Shown: one piece after another, positions 8,956 to 18,287 of the stretch
How positions within the stretch are numbered: the stretch's first letter is position 1
Layout: each line of letters begins with the position of its first letter
Source of the DNA: Salinimicrobium terrae DSM 17865
GTDB lineage: Bacteria; Bacteroidota; Bacteroidia; Flavobacteriales; Flavobacteriaceae
NCBI RefSeq assembly: GCF_000424665.1
Contig: NZ_KE384222.1
Coordinates: 55,660-119,659, forward strand
DNA: 64,000 nucleotides
Direction: 5' to 3'
The notes under the pieces: model-generated
The model's input: only the letters and a program-made list of their open reading frames with translations
Told to the model about the DNA's origin: nothing
Databases searched by the model: none
Position numbers and translations under genes: made by a program

Positions 8956-9833
8956 GGACGATAATTTTCTTTTTTATAGTTGGATTAGGAGCGGTTGGAA
9001 ATATTCTAGGACAGGATTTAAGCCGATATCAGTATGTGCAGGTGCCACAGGAATTTGATTTTCTTAAGTACCAAAATCAGTATGAATTGAATGCACTCAC
9101 AGCTTTCTTATTCGAAAAGTATGGTTTTGAAGCACTTTATGAAGAGAAAATTCCTGGAAATGTGTCTCCTTGCGATGTGTTGAAGGCGAATGTCCATGAC
9201 AAGTCAGGGCTTTTTCGCTCAAAACTATATATTACTCTTGAAGATTGTAAAAGTGAGATAGTTTTTACTTCTGAAATAGGCGTGAGCAGAGAAAAAGACT
9301 ACCAAAGATCATATCATGAAGCTCTGAGAGAGGCCTTTACTTCATTTGAGGAACTTCGGAAGAATCCTGATGTAATTATTGATCCTGTACCAGGAGGAGT
9401 GGTTTCAGCTGAAAAAGCTGAACCGGCCGAAGTTGTTATAGATCCCGTCCCATCCCCTGAAGATGCCCAGTCCAAAAATCCTGAAGTGATTGTTGACCCG
9501 GTAATTACTTCAGAAGAAATAGAAAATGCTGCAGAGGAAGAATTTTCAGTAAAATCGGGGATTGACGAATCAGAAGATATCCCGAAGTTTATGAATGGAA
9601 GCATGACTTACAGCTTGCAAAGGACTCCGTCTGGTTTTGACTTGTACAGAGAAGGGGAGGAGGAGAAATTTGGAACGCTATTAAAATCAGGAGGAGGAGA
9701 AAACTTTTTATATTCTTCAAAAACCATCTCCGGAACTGCCTTTTTTGACACCCATGGAAATCTTATGGTCGAATACCTCGACCCGAATACGCAGCAACTC
9801 GTTAGCGTAAAATACGAGCGAAAAGATCAATAA
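8952..9833 (+). CDS. Secreted protein of unknown function with three V-I-x-D-P-V repeats
   Basis: 293 residues. A signal peptide of about 20 residues ends in G-N-I-L-G-Q. The N-terminal domain (about 21-135) has Cys74 and Cys99, possibly a disulfide. Residues 135-200 form a Pro/Glu-rich linker with three copies of V-(I/V)-(I/V)-D-P-V at 141-146, 161-166 and 179-184, about 20 residues apart. A small beta-rich C-terminal domain (215-293) follows. No family is recognised. It ends an ATGA-coupled trio, and its last 7 bp overlap the 3' end of rarA, read from the other strand. Confidence 0.75.
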   Translation: MRTIIFFFIVGLGAVGNILGQDLSRYQYVQVPQEFDFLKYQNQYELNALTAFLFEKYGFEALYEEKIPGNVSPCDVLKANVHDKSGLFRSKLYITLEDCKSEIVFTSEIGVSREKDYQRSYHEALREAFTSFEELRKNPDVIIDPVPGGVVSAEKAEPAEVVIDPVPSPEDAQSKNPEVIVDPVITSEEIENAAEEEFSVKSGIDESEDIPKFMNGSMTYSLQRTPSGFDLYREGEEEKFGTLLKSGGGENFLYSSKTISGTAFFDTHGNLMVEYLDPNTQQLVSVKYERKDQ

Positions 9834-11104
9834 CCATATTTGCCTTTCCATCTTTTTTGCAGAAAATCCCTTTGAGCCTGTTCCCGCTGATTATTTCCCG
9901 GGCGAAAGAACGTGGTGTTGATTATTTCCTTTGGAAGAAACTCGGCTGCAGCAAAGTTATTCTCATAATTGTGGGCGTACTTGTAATCTTCTCCATAACC
10001 CAGGTCTTTCATGAGCTTGGTTGGAGCATTGCGTATGGCCAAAGGTACGGGAAGGTCGCCGGTCTTTTTTACTATGGATTGGGCCTCATTAATGGCCATA
10101 TAAGACGCATTGGATTTTGGAGATGTGGCCAGATAGATGCAGCACTGGCTTAAAATGATCCTGGACTCGGGGTGACCAATAGTGGAGACTGCCTGGAAAG
10201 TGTTATTGGCCAGTATCAAAGCTGTAGGATTTGCATTGCCAATATCTTCTGAAGCCAAAATGAGCAGGCGCCGTGCAATAAATTTTACATCTTCCCCACC
10301 TTCTATCATGCGGGCGAGCCAATAAACGGCCCCATTAGGATCGCTACCACGAATGGACTTAATAAATGCCGATATTATATCATAATGCTGTTCCCCGGTT
10401 TTGTCGTAAAGTACAGTATTTTGCTGAACTTTATTCAGGACCATTTTATTGGTTATTACCACCTGGTCCTCCTCCTCTGAAGTTACTACCAGCTCAAAGA
10501 TATTCAACAATTTTCTTGCATCTCCACCACTTAGCCGTAGGAGAGCTTCAGTTTCTTTTAATTCTATATTTTTTTTGAAAATGATCTCATCCTCTTTCAT
10601 TGCACGGTGAAGCAGGGCGACCAGATCATCTTTGGAAAAAGAGTTGAGAATGTAAACCTGGCTTCGCGAAAGTAATGCAGGAATTACTTCAAAACTGGGA
10701 TTCTCTGTAGTTGCCCCTATGAGGGTTATCCATCCTTTTTCTACAGCTCCTAATAATGAATCCTGCTGAGATTTACTAAATCGATGAATTTCGTCAATAA
10801 ATAAAATTGGATTCTTGGTGGTGAAGAGTCCGTCGCTTTTTTTGGCCTTTTCAATTACCTCTCTCACATCTTTCACCCCGCTGCTAATTGCGCTTAAAGT
10901 AAAAAATGGCCGACCGGATTCTCGCGCAATAATATTGGCTAAAGTGGTTTTGCCCACTCCCGGAGGCCCCCAAAAGATAATGCTGGGAATGATATCCCGT
11001 TTAATCTGCTTTCGCAAAGCTGCTTCGGGTCCAACCAGATGCTGCTGACTCAAATAATCATCCAGAGTTGTGGGCCGTAATCTTTCTGCCAATGGTTTGT
11101 TCAT
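9827..11104 (-). CDS. rarA: Replication-associated recombination protein A (MgsA/RarA AAA+ ATPase)
   Basis: A 425-residue clamp-loader-like AAA+ ATPase acting at stalled replication forks. Walker A GPPGVGKT is at residues 46-53, Walker B D-E-I-H-R-F at 104-109 and sensor 1 G-A-T-T-E-N-P-S-F at 130-138. The C-terminal half carries the tetramerisation part ([10 protein letters not shown], then Y-L-P to the end). The family is close in sequence to RuvB and DnaX, but the N-terminus (P-L-A-E-R-L-R-P) and R-G-S-D-P-N-A/G-V-Y-W-L are diagnostic for RarA. Convergent with the gene at 8952, overlapping it by 7 bp. A TATTTTTA sequence ends only a few bases before the ATG, so the mRNA may be nearly leaderless. 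Confidence 0.95.
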   Translation of the reverse strand: MNKPLAERLRPTTLDDYLSQQHLVGPEAALRKQIKRDIIPSIIFWGPPGVGKTTLANIIARESGRPFFTLSAISSGVKDVREVIEKAKKSDGLFTTKNPILFIDEIHRFSKSQQDSLLGAVEKGWITLIGATTENPSFEVIPALLSRSQVYILNSFSKDDLVALLHRAMKEDEIIFKKNIELKETEALLRLSGGDARKLLNIFELVVTSEEEDQVVITNKMVLNKVQQNTVLYDKTGEQHYDIISAFIKSIRGSDPNGAVYWLARMIEGGEDVKFIARRLLILASEDIGNANPTALILANNTFQAVSTIGHPESRIILSQCCIYLATSPKSNASYMAINEAQSIVKKTGDLPVPLAIRNAPTKLMKDLGYGEDYKYAHNYENNFAAAEFLPKEIINTTFFRPGNNQREQAQRDFLQKRWKGKYGY

Positions 11105-11196
11105 TCGGTAAAAATAGTAAATTGAGAAATGGTGCTGAAATGCCTAAAGGTTTTGCTTTATTTAGTGACGAACTGGCAGGGTAGTGGAAATGTGGA

Positions 11197-11218
11197 GTCA
11201 AAAATGGCATTTTTGGAA
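11197..11218. promoter_or_regulatory. CAAAAATG-G-CATTTTTG dyad upstream of the rhomboid gene
   Basis: Eight-base arms CAAAAATG and CATTTTTG around one G, about 50 bp before the ATG at 11270. It is followed by AAGGAA-TTG-TTCCTT (11217-11231) and CCTTTGAAAATA. The same order (dyad, GGAATT..TCC, CCTTTGAAAATA, ATTTTTGTAAA) recurs before carA. Confidence 0.5.
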
Positions 11219-11269
11219 GGAATTGTTCCTTTGAAAATAGGGTGGTGAAATTTTTGTAAAGGGAGAAGT

Positions 11270-12022
11270 ATGAAAGTTCAGAAAACTACAATACAAGAAC
11301 CTTTTGTTTTCACCACAGGTGTAGTAGGTTATCCATTGCTATTTGTGCTGGCAATTTGGATAGTATTCTGGATGGAAATAAGATTTGGCTGGGACTTTAC
11401 AAGATTTGGAGTTTATCCACGAACAGTGGAGGGGCTAAGGGGGATAATATTTTCACCTTTTATACATAGCGGAATAAAACACCTTTTTCATAATACAGTT
11501 CCACTATTTGTACTGTCGTTGTCGTTGTTCTACTTTTACAGAAAATTAAGCTGGAAGATCCTCTTTTGGGGCCTGTTATTATCCGGGGGTCTTACCTGGT
11601 TGATTGGAAGACCTGCTTTTCATATTGGAGCGTCGGGAATGATTTATGTTCTGGCAGGTTTTTTGTTTTTTAAGGGTATTTTTTCAAAATATTACAGATT
11701 AGTGGCTCTCTCCTTGATTGTTGTATTTCTCTATGGCGGCTTGCTTTGGTACATTACTCCCATAGATCCCAAGATCTCCTGGGAAGGACATTTGGCAGGA
11801 TTGCTTTCGGGCCTGGTTTTTTCATTAATTTACAGAGCAGATATCGCACGTGCACCAAAATTTGAATGGGAAAAGGAAACTTATAAAGAAGAAGATGATC
11901 CCTTTATGAGACATTTTGATGCCAATGGAAATTTTATTGAGAATCCAGATGGGGAAGAAGAGCCGGAATACATTTACCATTATAAAAAAGGTAGAGAAGA
12001 TGATAGAACCCCCTTAGAATAG
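11270..12022 (+). CDS. Rhomboid-family intramembrane serine protease
   Basis: A 250-residue inner-membrane protein with about six transmembrane segments between residues 20 and 190 and a charged, acidic cytoplasmic tail of about 60 residues. Rhomboids cleave transmembrane substrates inside the membrane. The catalytic Ser122 is in G-A-S-G and His174 in W-E-G-H-L-A-G; the conserved H-x-x-x-N of helix 2 is seen at 71-75 (H-L-F-H-N). The order of motifs and the small size fit a bacterial rhomboid with a complete dyad. The substrate is unknown. It stands alone between rarA and rlmB, both on the other strand. Confidence 0.92.
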   Translation: MKVQKTTIQEPFVFTTGVVGYPLLFVLAIWIVFWMEIRFGWDFTRFGVYPRTVEGLRGIIFSPFIHSGIKHLFHNTVPLFVLSLSLFYFYRKLSWKILFWGLLLSGGLTWLIGRPAFHIGASGMIYVLAGFLFFKGIFSKYYRLVALSLIVVFLYGGLLWYITPIDPKISWEGHLAGLLSGLVFSLIYRADIARAPKFEWEKETYKEEDDPFMRHFDANGNFIENPDGEEEPEYIYHYKKGREDDRTPLE

Positions 12023-12049
12023 CTCCATAACCTATAATCTGAAAAAATA

Positions 12050-12784
12050 TTACAGCCTTTGCCTTACCACCTCATATAGAAAAGCACCACAAGCAACTGA
12101 AACATTAAGGGAGCCAATAGTGCCCTGCATAGGAAGCTTTGCTTTTTCATCCACCAGCTTAAGAACAGATTCTGAAATTCCCTTTCCTTCATTTCCCATT
12201 ACAAGAGCGACCGGTTGCTTAAAGTCTACAGAATAGAGCAGGTCGTTTGTTTTTTCTGTGGCTGCTACTACCTTAATTCCTGAACCTTGCATGTAAAAAA
12301 TGGCATCTTTTATATGATTTACCTTTATTAGAGGAATTTTAAATATGGCGCCGGCTGAAGTTTTCACAGTATCGGCAGTTACCGGAGCACCACCTTTTTT
12401 TTGAATTATGATTCCATCTACCCCACAACATTCGGCTGTTCTGATCATTGCTCCAAAATTGCGGACATCATCTACCTGGTCCAATAACAGGAATAAGGGA
12501 GCTGTTTCTTTTTGTAGAGATTTTTCTACTACAGTCTCAAGATCTGCAAATTCAACTGGAGAGATTTTTGCGACTACTCCCTGGTGATTTCCCTTTACCA
12601 GGCGGTTCAGCTTTTCAACTGGTACATATGAAATATTATATTCACCTGATTTTGTTTTTTGCTGTAACTCTTGAAACAATTGTCCGCTAAGGCCTTTTTG
12701 GATAAAGATCTTATCAATCGTCTCGTTATTTTGAATGGCTTCAATGACGGCGCGTATTCCAAAAATGGTGGTAGTATCTTTCAT
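12050..12784 (-). CDS. rlmB: 23S rRNA (guanosine-2'-O)-methyltransferase RlmB
   Basis: A 244-residue TrmH/SpoU-family SPOUT methyltransferase. It starts T-T-I-F-G-I-R-A-V-I-E-A-I, the substrate-binding N-terminal domain of RlmB. The trefoil-knot motifs follow: motif 1 around D-D-V-R-N-F-G-A-M-I-R-T-A, motif 2 V-M-G-N-E-G-K-G-I and motif 3 G-S-L-N-V-S-V-A. RlmB methylates the ribose of G2251 (E. coli numbering) in the peptidyl-transferase P loop. An exact TATATTTG (12789-12796) ends four bases before the ATG, so the transcript probably has almost no leader. A 9-bp inverted repeat (12800-12835) overlaps the promoter. Confidence 0.93.
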   Translation of the reverse strand: MKDTTTIFGIRAVIEAIQNNETIDKIFIQKGLSGQLFQELQQKTKSGEYNISYVPVEKLNRLVKGNHQGVVAKISPVEFADLETVVEKSLQKETAPLFLLLDQVDDVRNFGAMIRTAECCGVDGIIIQKKGGAPVTADTVKTSAGAIFKIPLIKVNHIKDAIFYMQGSGIKVVAATEKTNDLLYSVDFKQPVALVMGNEGKGISESVLKLVDEKAKLPMQGTIGSLNVSVACGAFLYEVVRQRL

Positions 12785-12788
12785 AGAG

Positions 12789-12796
12789 CAAATATA
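12789..12796 (-). promoter_or_regulatory. -7 element of the rlmB promoter
   Basis: Exact TATATTTG on the minus strand, separated from the rlmB ATG by CTCT only. Transcription would start at or next to the start codon. Confidence 0.65.
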
Positions 12797-12799
12797 GAT

Positions 12800-12835
12800 A
12801 TTAAGCAGTACTTGAAAAATAGTTATCTGCTTAAT
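12800..12835. promoter_or_regulatory. Inverted repeat over the rlmB promoter
   Basis: Perfect 9-bp arms ATTAAGCAG and CTGCTTAAT with an 18-base loop, lying between the -7 and -33 positions of rlmB and beyond. It could be an operator. Confidence 0.35.
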
Positions 12836-12918
12836 GACTGGTTCGTAACTCTAAGATTGACGTTTATTCTTAACAGACCGAAAGGAAAGTTCCACGAAAT
12901 ATCTGTTTTCAGAATAAA

Positions 12919-12949
12919 AAATGCTCTCATTATTTATGGGAGCCTTTTA
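12919..12949 (+). terminator. Orphan terminator-like hairpin
   Basis: GCTCTCAT and ATGGGAGC pair over 8 bp (one G-T pair) with a 5-base loop, with an A-run before and CTTTTAG after. No gene ends here on either strand, so it may end an unrecognised small RNA or block read-through. Confidence 0.4.
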
Positions 12950-13159
12950 GCTTTTAAATTTATTCACATGACTTATTGGGTAACCCCCGGTACTTGTTCT
13001 CATATAAGTTAAAGTATAGTTACTGACTCCTAAGAATGAATCGACATACTTCGGGTACGAATGCATGTTTTCCTGAAGCGTATCATAAATATAACACCGC
13101 GATGTTGAGACTGTAGTGAATGGTTTAAGCAAAGTCTTCTGAAAATTAATTCATTAAGA

Positions 13160-13190
13160 TTTGAATAATTCGGTTTTATTTCTACCTTTG
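13160..13190 (+). promoter_or_regulatory. Main promoter of the ribosomal supercluster (rpsL)
   Basis: TTTG at 13160-13163, a 19-base spacer and TACCTTTG at 13183-13190: an exact match in sequence and spacing to the Bacteroidota -33/-7 consensus. The rpsL ATG lies 54 bases downstream. Confidence 0.85.
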
Positions 13191-13244
13191 CAGACCTTTT
13201 GAAAAAGGGGTTATATCAAATAAATAATTAGTGTAAAAGAAATT

Positions 13245-13619
13245 ATGCCAACAATTTCACAATTAGTACGAAAAGGAAGAAGCACAATTACCAAGAAGAG
13301 TAAATCGGCTGCTTTGGATTCGTGCCCTCAAAGACGGGGAGTTTGTACTCGTGTTTACACCACTACACCTAAAAAACCTAACTCTGCTATGCGTAAAGTA
13401 GCAAGGGTAAGGTTAACAAATGGTAAAGAGGTGAACGCATACATTCCCGGTGAAGGACACAACCTCCAGGAGCACTCGATAGTATTGGTTAGAGGCGGAA
13501 GAGTTAAAGATTTGCCAGGAGTTAGGTATCACATTGTACGTGGTGCTCTGGATACTGCCGGTGTTGCCGGAAGAACCCAGAGACGTTCCAAGTATGGTGC
13601 TAAAAAGCCTAAGAAGTAA
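13245..13619 (+). CDS. rpsL: 30S ribosomal protein S12
   Basis: 124 residues, the same length as E. coli S12. S12 sits at the subunit interface near the decoding site and influences accuracy. The loop T-T-P-K-K-P-N-S-A contains the lysines whose mutation gives streptomycin resistance; here the wild-type residues are present, as is the second loop [10 protein letters not shown]. The first gene of the str group; rpsG follows after 44 bp, a spacer containing TTCCACG. Confidence 0.98.
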   Translation: MPTISQLVRKGRSTITKKSKSAALDSCPQRRGVCTRVYTTTPKKPNSAMRKVARVRLTNGKEVNAYIPGEGHNLQEHSIVLVRGGRVKDLPGVRYHIVRGALDTAGVAGRTQRRSKYGAKKPKK

Positions 13620-13663
13620 TTTATTTCCACGGCAAGTAACAATTAACTTATTACAAAGAAGAA

Positions 13664-14140
13664 ATGAGAAAAAGACAGGCGAAAAAAAGGCCACTTTTAC
13701 CAGATCCAAAGTTTAACGATCAGTTAGTAACGCGTTTTGTTAACATGATGATGTGGGATGGTAAAAAATCTGTTGCCTTTAAAGTTTTCTATGATGCTAT
13801 CGCTATCGTAGAGGAGAAAAAACAGGATGAAGAAAAAACTGCACTTGAACTTTGGAAAGATGCTCTTTCTAATGTTATGCCTCACGTAGAAGTACGTAGC
13901 CGAAGGGTAGGTGGTGCCACTTTTCAGATCCCAATGCAGATTAGACCAGATCGTAAAGTTTCGACCGCAATGAAGTGGTTGATCTCTTATTCCAGAAAAC
14001 GTAACGAGAAATCTATGGCCCAAAGACTTGCGGCTGAGGTTCTTGCTGCTGCTAAGGAAGAAGGTGCGGCTGTGAAGAAGAGGGTTGATACCCATAAGAT
14101 GGCTGAAGCTAATAAAGCATTCTCTCACTTTAGATTCTAA
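13664..14140 (+). CDS. rpsG: 30S ribosomal protein S7
   Basis: 158 residues. S7 nucleates assembly of the 30S head and lines the E site. The N-terminus M-R-K-R-Q-A-K-K-R and the [11 protein letters not shown] block are characteristic; the protein lacks the long C-terminal tail of E. coli K-12 S7. fusA starts 3 bp after the stop. Confidence 0.98.
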   Translation: MRKRQAKKRPLLPDPKFNDQLVTRFVNMMMWDGKKSVAFKVFYDAIAIVEEKKQDEEKTALELWKDALSNVMPHVEVRSRRVGGATFQIPMQIRPDRKVSTAMKWLISYSRKRNEKSMAQRLAAEVLAAAKEEGAAVKKRVDTHKMAEANKAFSHFRF

Positions 14141-14143
14141 AAA

Positions 14144-16255
14144 ATGGCACAAAGAGATTTAAAATTTACTAGAAATATAGGTATTGCTGCGCATATTGAT
14201 GCTGGTAAAACCACTACTACAGAGCGTATACTTTTCTATACCGGTATTAGTCATAAGATAGGTGAGGTGCATGATGGTGCAGCTACTATGGACTGGATGG
14301 AACAAGAGCAGGAAAGAGGTATTACAATTACTTCGGCTGCTACGCATTGTAAGTGGACTTACAGAGATCAGGAATTCACAGTTAATATAATTGATACTCC
14401 GGGTCACGTGGACTTTACTGTTGAGGTAGAGCGTTCATTGCGTGTTCTGGATGGAATGGTTGCTTTATTCAGTGCAGTTGATGGTGTTGAGCCACAATCT
14501 GAAACTGTTTGGAGACAAGCCGATAAATACCGTGTTCCCAGACTTGGATTCGTTAATAAGATGGACCGCCAGGGAGCCGACTTTTTTAACGTGATCAAGC
14601 AGGTTAGAGAGATGCTTGGTGGAAATCCTGTTCCACTTCAAATTCCTATTGGAGACGAAATTGACTTCAAAGGAGTTGTTGATTTGATTTCCAAAAAAGC
14701 AATTGTTTGGAATGAGGAGGACTACGGAATGACGTATGAAACCATTGATATTCCTGCAGAACTTGAAGAAGATGTTAAGAAATACAGAGCCGAATTAGTT
14801 GAGGCAGTTGCCGAATACGACGAGGCTTTAATGGAGAAATTCTTCGAAGACGAGGACTCTATTACTGAAGATGAAATTATTGCTGCGCTTAGGGCTGCAA
14901 CAATAGATATGTCTATTATTCCAATGATGTGTGGATCTGCCTTTAAGAATAAAGGAGTTCAGGCGATGTTGGATGCAGTGATGCGTTACCTTCCTTCTCC
15001 TGTAGATGTTGAAGCTATTATTGGTGTTAACCCTGATACAGAAAAAGAAGAGAGCCGTAAGCCTCATGTAGATTCTCCTTTTTCAGCTTTAGCTTTTAAG
15101 ATCGCTACAGATCCTTTTGTTGGTCGTTTGGCTTTCTTTAGAGTTTATTCGGGAGCGTTGGATGCAGGTTCATATGTTCAGAACAACCGTTCCGGAAAAA
15201 AAGAACGTATTTCACGTATCTATCAGATGCATGCAAATAAACAACAGCCAATTGATAGAATTGAGGCTGGGGATATTGGTGCGGCTGTAGGATTTAAAGA
15301 TATTAAAACCGGAGATACCTTAACAGATGAGAAACACCCGATCGTTCTTGAATCGATGTCTTTCCCTGAGCCTGTAATTGGTATTTCTGTTGAGCCTAAA
15401 ACTAAGGCAGACGTAGATAAGATGGGGATGGCTTTAGCAAAACTTGCTGAAGAGGATCCAACTTTCCAGGTTAAAACTGACGAAGTTTCTGGACAGACAA
15501 TTATTTCAGGAATGGGTGAACTTCACCTTGAAATTCTTGTAGATCGTTTGAAAAGGGAATTTAAAGTCGAAGTTAATGAGGGGCAGCCTCGTGTAGAGTA
15601 TAAGGAAACTGTTACTAAGCCGGCAGATCACAGAGAGGTTTACAAGAAGCAATCTGGTGGTCGTGGTAAGTTTGGTGACATTGTATTCACATTAGGGCCT
15701 GCAGATGAAGACTTTAAAGGTCCGGGACTGCAATTCGTTGATGAAATTAAAGGTGGTCGTATACCTAAAGAATTTATTCCTTCAGTGGAAAAAGGATTTA
15801 GAGAGGCGATGAAAAACGGACCTATGGCAGGTTTCGTAATGGACACTTTAAAAGTAGTTCTTAAGGATGGATCTTTCCACCCTGTGGATTCCGATCAACT
15901 TTCTTTTGAATTGGCTGCGAAAATGGGATATAAAGTAGCTGCTAAGAAAGCCGGTGCTGTTATTCTTGAGCCAATCATGAAAGTGGAAGTTGTTACCCCA
16001 GAAGAGAACATGGGTGATATAGTAGGAGATTTGAACAGACGTCGTGGGCAGGTTAATAACATGTCCGACAGATCTGGTGCTAAAGTTATTAAAGCTGAAG
16101 TGCCTTTATCTGAGATGTTTGGATATGTTACTACATTGCGTACCCTTTCTTCGGGACGTGCAACCTCTACTATGGAATTCGCTCACTATGCCGAAACTCC
16201 TTCCAATATTTCGGAAGCAATTATGAAGGCAGAAAAGGGATCCGCTAACGATTAA
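14144..16255 (+). CDS. fusA: Elongation factor G
   Basis: A 703-residue translational GTPase that drives translocation. The G motifs are AHIDAGKT (16-23), R-G-I-T-I (58-62), D-T-P-G-H (84-88) and N-K-M-D (138-141). Domains II-V follow, with G-M-G-E-L-H-L in domain III and F-G-Y-V-T-T-L-R near the end. Length equals that of canonical EF-G, and the position between rpsG and rpsJ is the classic str-operon site, so this is the main EF-G rather than a paralogue. tuf does not follow in this window; rpsJ begins 11 bp on. Confidence 0.98.
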   Translation: MAQRDLKFTRNIGIAAHIDAGKTTTTERILFYTGISHKIGEVHDGAATMDWMEQEQERGITITSAATHCKWTYRDQEFTVNIIDTPGHVDFTVEVERSLRVLDGMVALFSAVDGVEPQSETVWRQADKYRVPRLGFVNKMDRQGADFFNVIKQVREMLGGNPVPLQIPIGDEIDFKGVVDLISKKAIVWNEEDYGMTYETIDIPAELEEDVKKYRAELVEAVAEYDEALMEKFFEDEDSITEDEIIAALRAATIDMSIIPMMCGSAFKNKGVQAMLDAVMRYLPSPVDVEAIIGVNPDTEKEESRKPHVDSPFSALAFKIATDPFVGRLAFFRVYSGALDAGSYVQNNRSGKKERISRIYQMHANKQQPIDRIEAGDIGAAVGFKDIKTGDTLTDEKHPIVLESMSFPEPVIGISVEPKTKADVDKMGMALAKLAEEDPTFQVKTDEVSGQTIISGMGELHLEILVDRLKREFKVEVNEGQPRVEYKETVTKPADHREVYKKQSGGRGKFGDIVFTLGPADEDFKGPGLQFVDEIKGGRIPKEFIPSVEKGFREAMKNGPMAGFVMDTLKVVLKDGSFHPVDSDQLSFELAAKMGYKVAAKKAGAVILEPIMKVEVVTPEENMGDIVGDLNRRRGQVNNMSDRSGAKVIKAEVPLSEMFGYVTTLRTLSSGRATSTMEFAHYAETPSNISEAIMKAEKGSAND

Positions 16256-16266
16256 TTTATCAGGAA

Positions 16267-16572
16267 ATGAGTCAAAAAATCAGAATAAAACTAAAATCAT
16301 ACGATCACAACCTGGTAGACAAATCTGCCGAGAAGATTGTAAAAACCGTAAAAAGTACGGGAGCTGTGGTAACCGGACCAATTCCATTGCCAACTCATAA
16401 GAAGATCTTTACTGTATTACGTTCTCCACACGTTAATAAAAAATCGAGAGAACAGTTTCAGTTAAGCTCTTATAAGAGGTTACTGGATATCTACAGTTCT
16501 TCTTCAAAGACTATTGATGCCTTGATGAAACTTGAATTACCAAGTGGAGTAGAGGTTGAGATTAAAGTGTGA
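16267..16572 (+). CDS. rpsJ: 30S ribosomal protein S10
   Basis: 101 residues (E. coli 103). S10 lies in the 30S head and, as NusE, is also a transcription antitermination factor. I-R-I-K-L-K-S-Y-D at the start and the loop [12 protein letters not shown] are diagnostic. Unlike E. coli, where rpsJ leads straight into rplC, a 169-bp gap with two dyads follows. Confidence 0.98.
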   Translation: MSQKIRIKLKSYDHNLVDKSAEKIVKTVKSTGAVVTGPIPLPTHKKIFTVLRSPHVNKKSREQFQLSSYKRLLDIYSSSSKTIDALMKLELPSGVEVEIKV

Positions 16573-16741
16573 TAAACAACACGGCTGGGTAAAGTTAAGG
16601 CATGCCTTAACACAACACCTTGTCGCAACATGTCCCGAGCTTTAGGCGAGGGAAAAACGGTGAAAAATACATTCAGGATTGGAAGTATTTTCAATCCTGA
16701 ATATTTTTAAATAAAAATAAATTAATAACTAATAATTAATT
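16573..16741 (+). promoter_or_regulatory. Candidate regulatory leader between rpsJ and rplC
   Basis: This is the largest gap inside the ribosomal cluster (169 bp). It holds an 18-bp perfect palindrome GTTAAGGCATGCCTTAAC (16594-16611) and a hairpin with 11-bp perfect arms ATTCAGGATTG/CAATCCTGAAT (16671-16681, 16692-16702) followed by ATTTTTAAA, like an attenuator. In E. coli the S10 operon is controlled by L4 binding to a leader; a comparable role here is inference. Confidence 0.5.
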
Positions 16742-17353
16742 ATGTCTGGGTTAATAGGAAAAAAGATTGGCATGACCAGCATTTTTGACGAGAATGGAAA
16801 GAACATTCCATGTACCGTTATTGAAGCAGGACCATGTGTAATTACCCAAGTCAGAACCGAGGAGGTTGACGGGTACAAAGCTCTTCAACTTGGTTTCGAT
16901 GACAAAAAGACTGCTAATAAGGCTGCCGAAGGGCACGCTAAAAAAGCCGGAGCTGCAGCAATGCGCAAAGTCGTTGAATTCAAGGGATTTGAAGGAGAGC
17001 ACAAATTAGGTGATACTATCACCGTTGAGCATTTTACTGAAGGCGAATTTGTTGACGTTTCCGGTACTTCAAAAGGTAAAGGTTTTCAAGGTGTTGTTAA
17101 ACGTCATGGTTTTGGTGGTGTTGGACAGGCAACTCATGGTCAACATAACCGTTTAAGAGCTCCCGGTTCGATTGGTGCGGCGTCTTATCCTGCGAGAGTT
17201 TTCAAAGGAATGCGCATGGCCGGTAGAATGGGTGGTGAAAAAGTAAAAGTAGAAAACCTGAGAATTCTTAAAGTAATAGCCGATAAGAATCTACTTGTTG
17301 TAAGTGGAGCTGTACCGGGACATAAGAATTCTTATGTAATCATTCAGAAGTAA
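16742..17353 (+). CDS. rplC: 50S ribosomal protein L3
   Basis: 203 residues (E. coli 209). L3 is an early assembly protein whose long loop reaches the peptidyl-transferase centre. [10 protein letters not shown] at the start and K-R-H-G-F-G-G, T-H-G and [17 protein letters not shown] in the loop are diagnostic. The final base of its TAA is the first base of the rplD ATG. Confidence 0.98.
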   Translation: MSGLIGKKIGMTSIFDENGKNIPCTVIEAGPCVITQVRTEEVDGYKALQLGFDDKKTANKAAEGHAKKAGAAAMRKVVEFKGFEGEHKLGDTITVEHFTEGEFVDVSGTSKGKGFQGVVKRHGFGGVGQATHGQHNRLRAPGSIGAASYPARVFKGMRMAGRMGGEKVKVENLRILKVIADKNLLVVSGAVPGHKNSYVIIQK

Positions 17354-17982
17354 TGGAAGTAGCAGTTTTAGATATAAAAGGAAAAGAAACAGGGAGAAAG
17401 GCAAACCTTTCTGATGCTGTTTTTGCAGTGGAGCCGAACAACCATGCTGTTTATCTTGATGTGAAGCAATATTTGGCCAATCAACGCCAGGGAACTCATA
17501 AAGCGAAAGAACGTGCAGAGATTGCTGGTTCTACGCGTAAGATCAAGAAACAAAAAGGTACAGGTACTGCCCGTGCGGGAAGTATCAAGTCTCCAATCTT
17601 TAAAGGAGGAGGTAGAGTATTTGGTCCAAGACCAAGAAACTATTCCTTTAAATTAAATAAGGGCCTAAAGAGACTGGCAAGAAAATCTGCTTTGTCTATG
17701 AAGGCAAATGATAACTCCATAATAGTTGTTGAAGATTTTTCATTTGATACTCCAAAAACCAAAAACTTCATTGAAGTTTTACAGGCTTTAGGACTGGAAG
17801 GGAAAAAATCTTTGATAGTGTTGGGTGACTCGAATAAAAATGTATATTTGTCGTCACGCAATTTAAAGGCCTCTGAGGTTGTAAGTTCTTCGGAATTAAG
17901 TACTTACAAAATTTTAAACGCTAATAATTTAGTGTTTTTAGAAGGGTCTCTAGAAGGAATTGAGTCGAATCTAAGTAAATAA
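17353..17982 (+). CDS. rplD: 50S ribosomal protein L4
   Basis: 209 residues (E. coli 201). L4 lines the exit tunnel and in E. coli represses its own operon. The extended loop is visible: [20 protein letters not shown] and [13 protein letters not shown]. It overlaps rplC by one base and precedes rplW by 5 bp. If L4 autoregulation exists here, the gap before rplC is the candidate target. Confidence 0.98.
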   Translation: MEVAVLDIKGKETGRKANLSDAVFAVEPNNHAVYLDVKQYLANQRQGTHKAKERAEIAGSTRKIKKQKGTGTARAGSIKSPIFKGGGRVFGPRPRNYSFKLNKGLKRLARKSALSMKANDNSIIVVEDFSFDTPKTKNFIEVLQALGLEGKKSLIVLGDSNKNVYLSSRNLKASEVVSSSELSTYKILNANNLVFLEGSLEGIESNLSK

Positions 17983-17987
17983 GCATT

Positions 17988-18278
17988 ATGAGTATCTTAA
18001 TAAAACCTATTATTACAGAGAAAGCTACCGCAGATAGCGAACTTAACAATAAGTACGCTTTTGTAGTTGATAATAAGGCGAATAAGATTGAAATTAAAGA
18101 CGCAGTTGAGTCTGCTTATGGTGTTTCAGTTACTAAAGTTCGTACAATTAATGTCCGCCCGGACAGAAAGACCCGTTACACAAAAACGGGTGTTGTTACT
18201 GGTAAAACCAGTGCCTTGAAAAAAGCACTAGTACAGGTGGCGGAAGGTGAAACTATTGATTTATATAGTAATCTCTAA
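17988..18278 (+). CDS. rplW: 50S ribosomal protein L23
   Basis: 96 residues (E. coli 100). L23 sits at the tunnel exit and docks SRP and trigger factor. I-I-T-E-K-A at residues 8-13 and the C-terminal half R-T-I-N-V-R-P-D-R-K-T-R-Y fit the family. Nine bp before rplB. Confidence 0.97.
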   Translation: MSILIKPIITEKATADSELNNKYAFVVDNKANKIEIKDAVESAYGVSVTKVRTINVRPDRKTRYTKTGVVTGKTSALKKALVQVAEGETIDLYSNL

Positions 18279-18287
18279 GATTAGAAA

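Larger units (their letters stand above)
12785..13244. other. 460-bp divergent gap between rlmB and rpsL
   Basis: It holds the minus-strand rlmB promoter (12789-12796), an inverted repeat ATTAAGCAG/CTGCTTAAT (12800-12808, 12827-12835), a hairpin GCTCTCAT/ATGGGAGC followed by CTTTT (12923-12947) that looks like a terminator with no gene upstream of it on the plus strand, and the rpsL promoter at 13160-13190. Two short frames here (12671-13012 plus, 12947-13132 minus) have no recognisable content. No tRNA is seen. Confidence 0.5.

Noticed and set aside
12881-12898. GGAAAG-like core of RNase P RNA
   Set aside because: The surrounding sequence lacks the conserved P4 partner and the length and 3' region of RnpB.
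12671-13012. 113-codon plus-strand frame over the start of rlmB and the following gap
   Set aside because: Its first third is antisense to rlmB, and the rest contains the rlmB promoter and an orphan hairpin; no protein-like pattern or promoter of its own.
12947-13132. 61-codon minus-strand frame in the rlmB-rpsL gap
   Set aside because: No recognisable motif, no upstream promoter element and unlikely composition; kept as non-coding.
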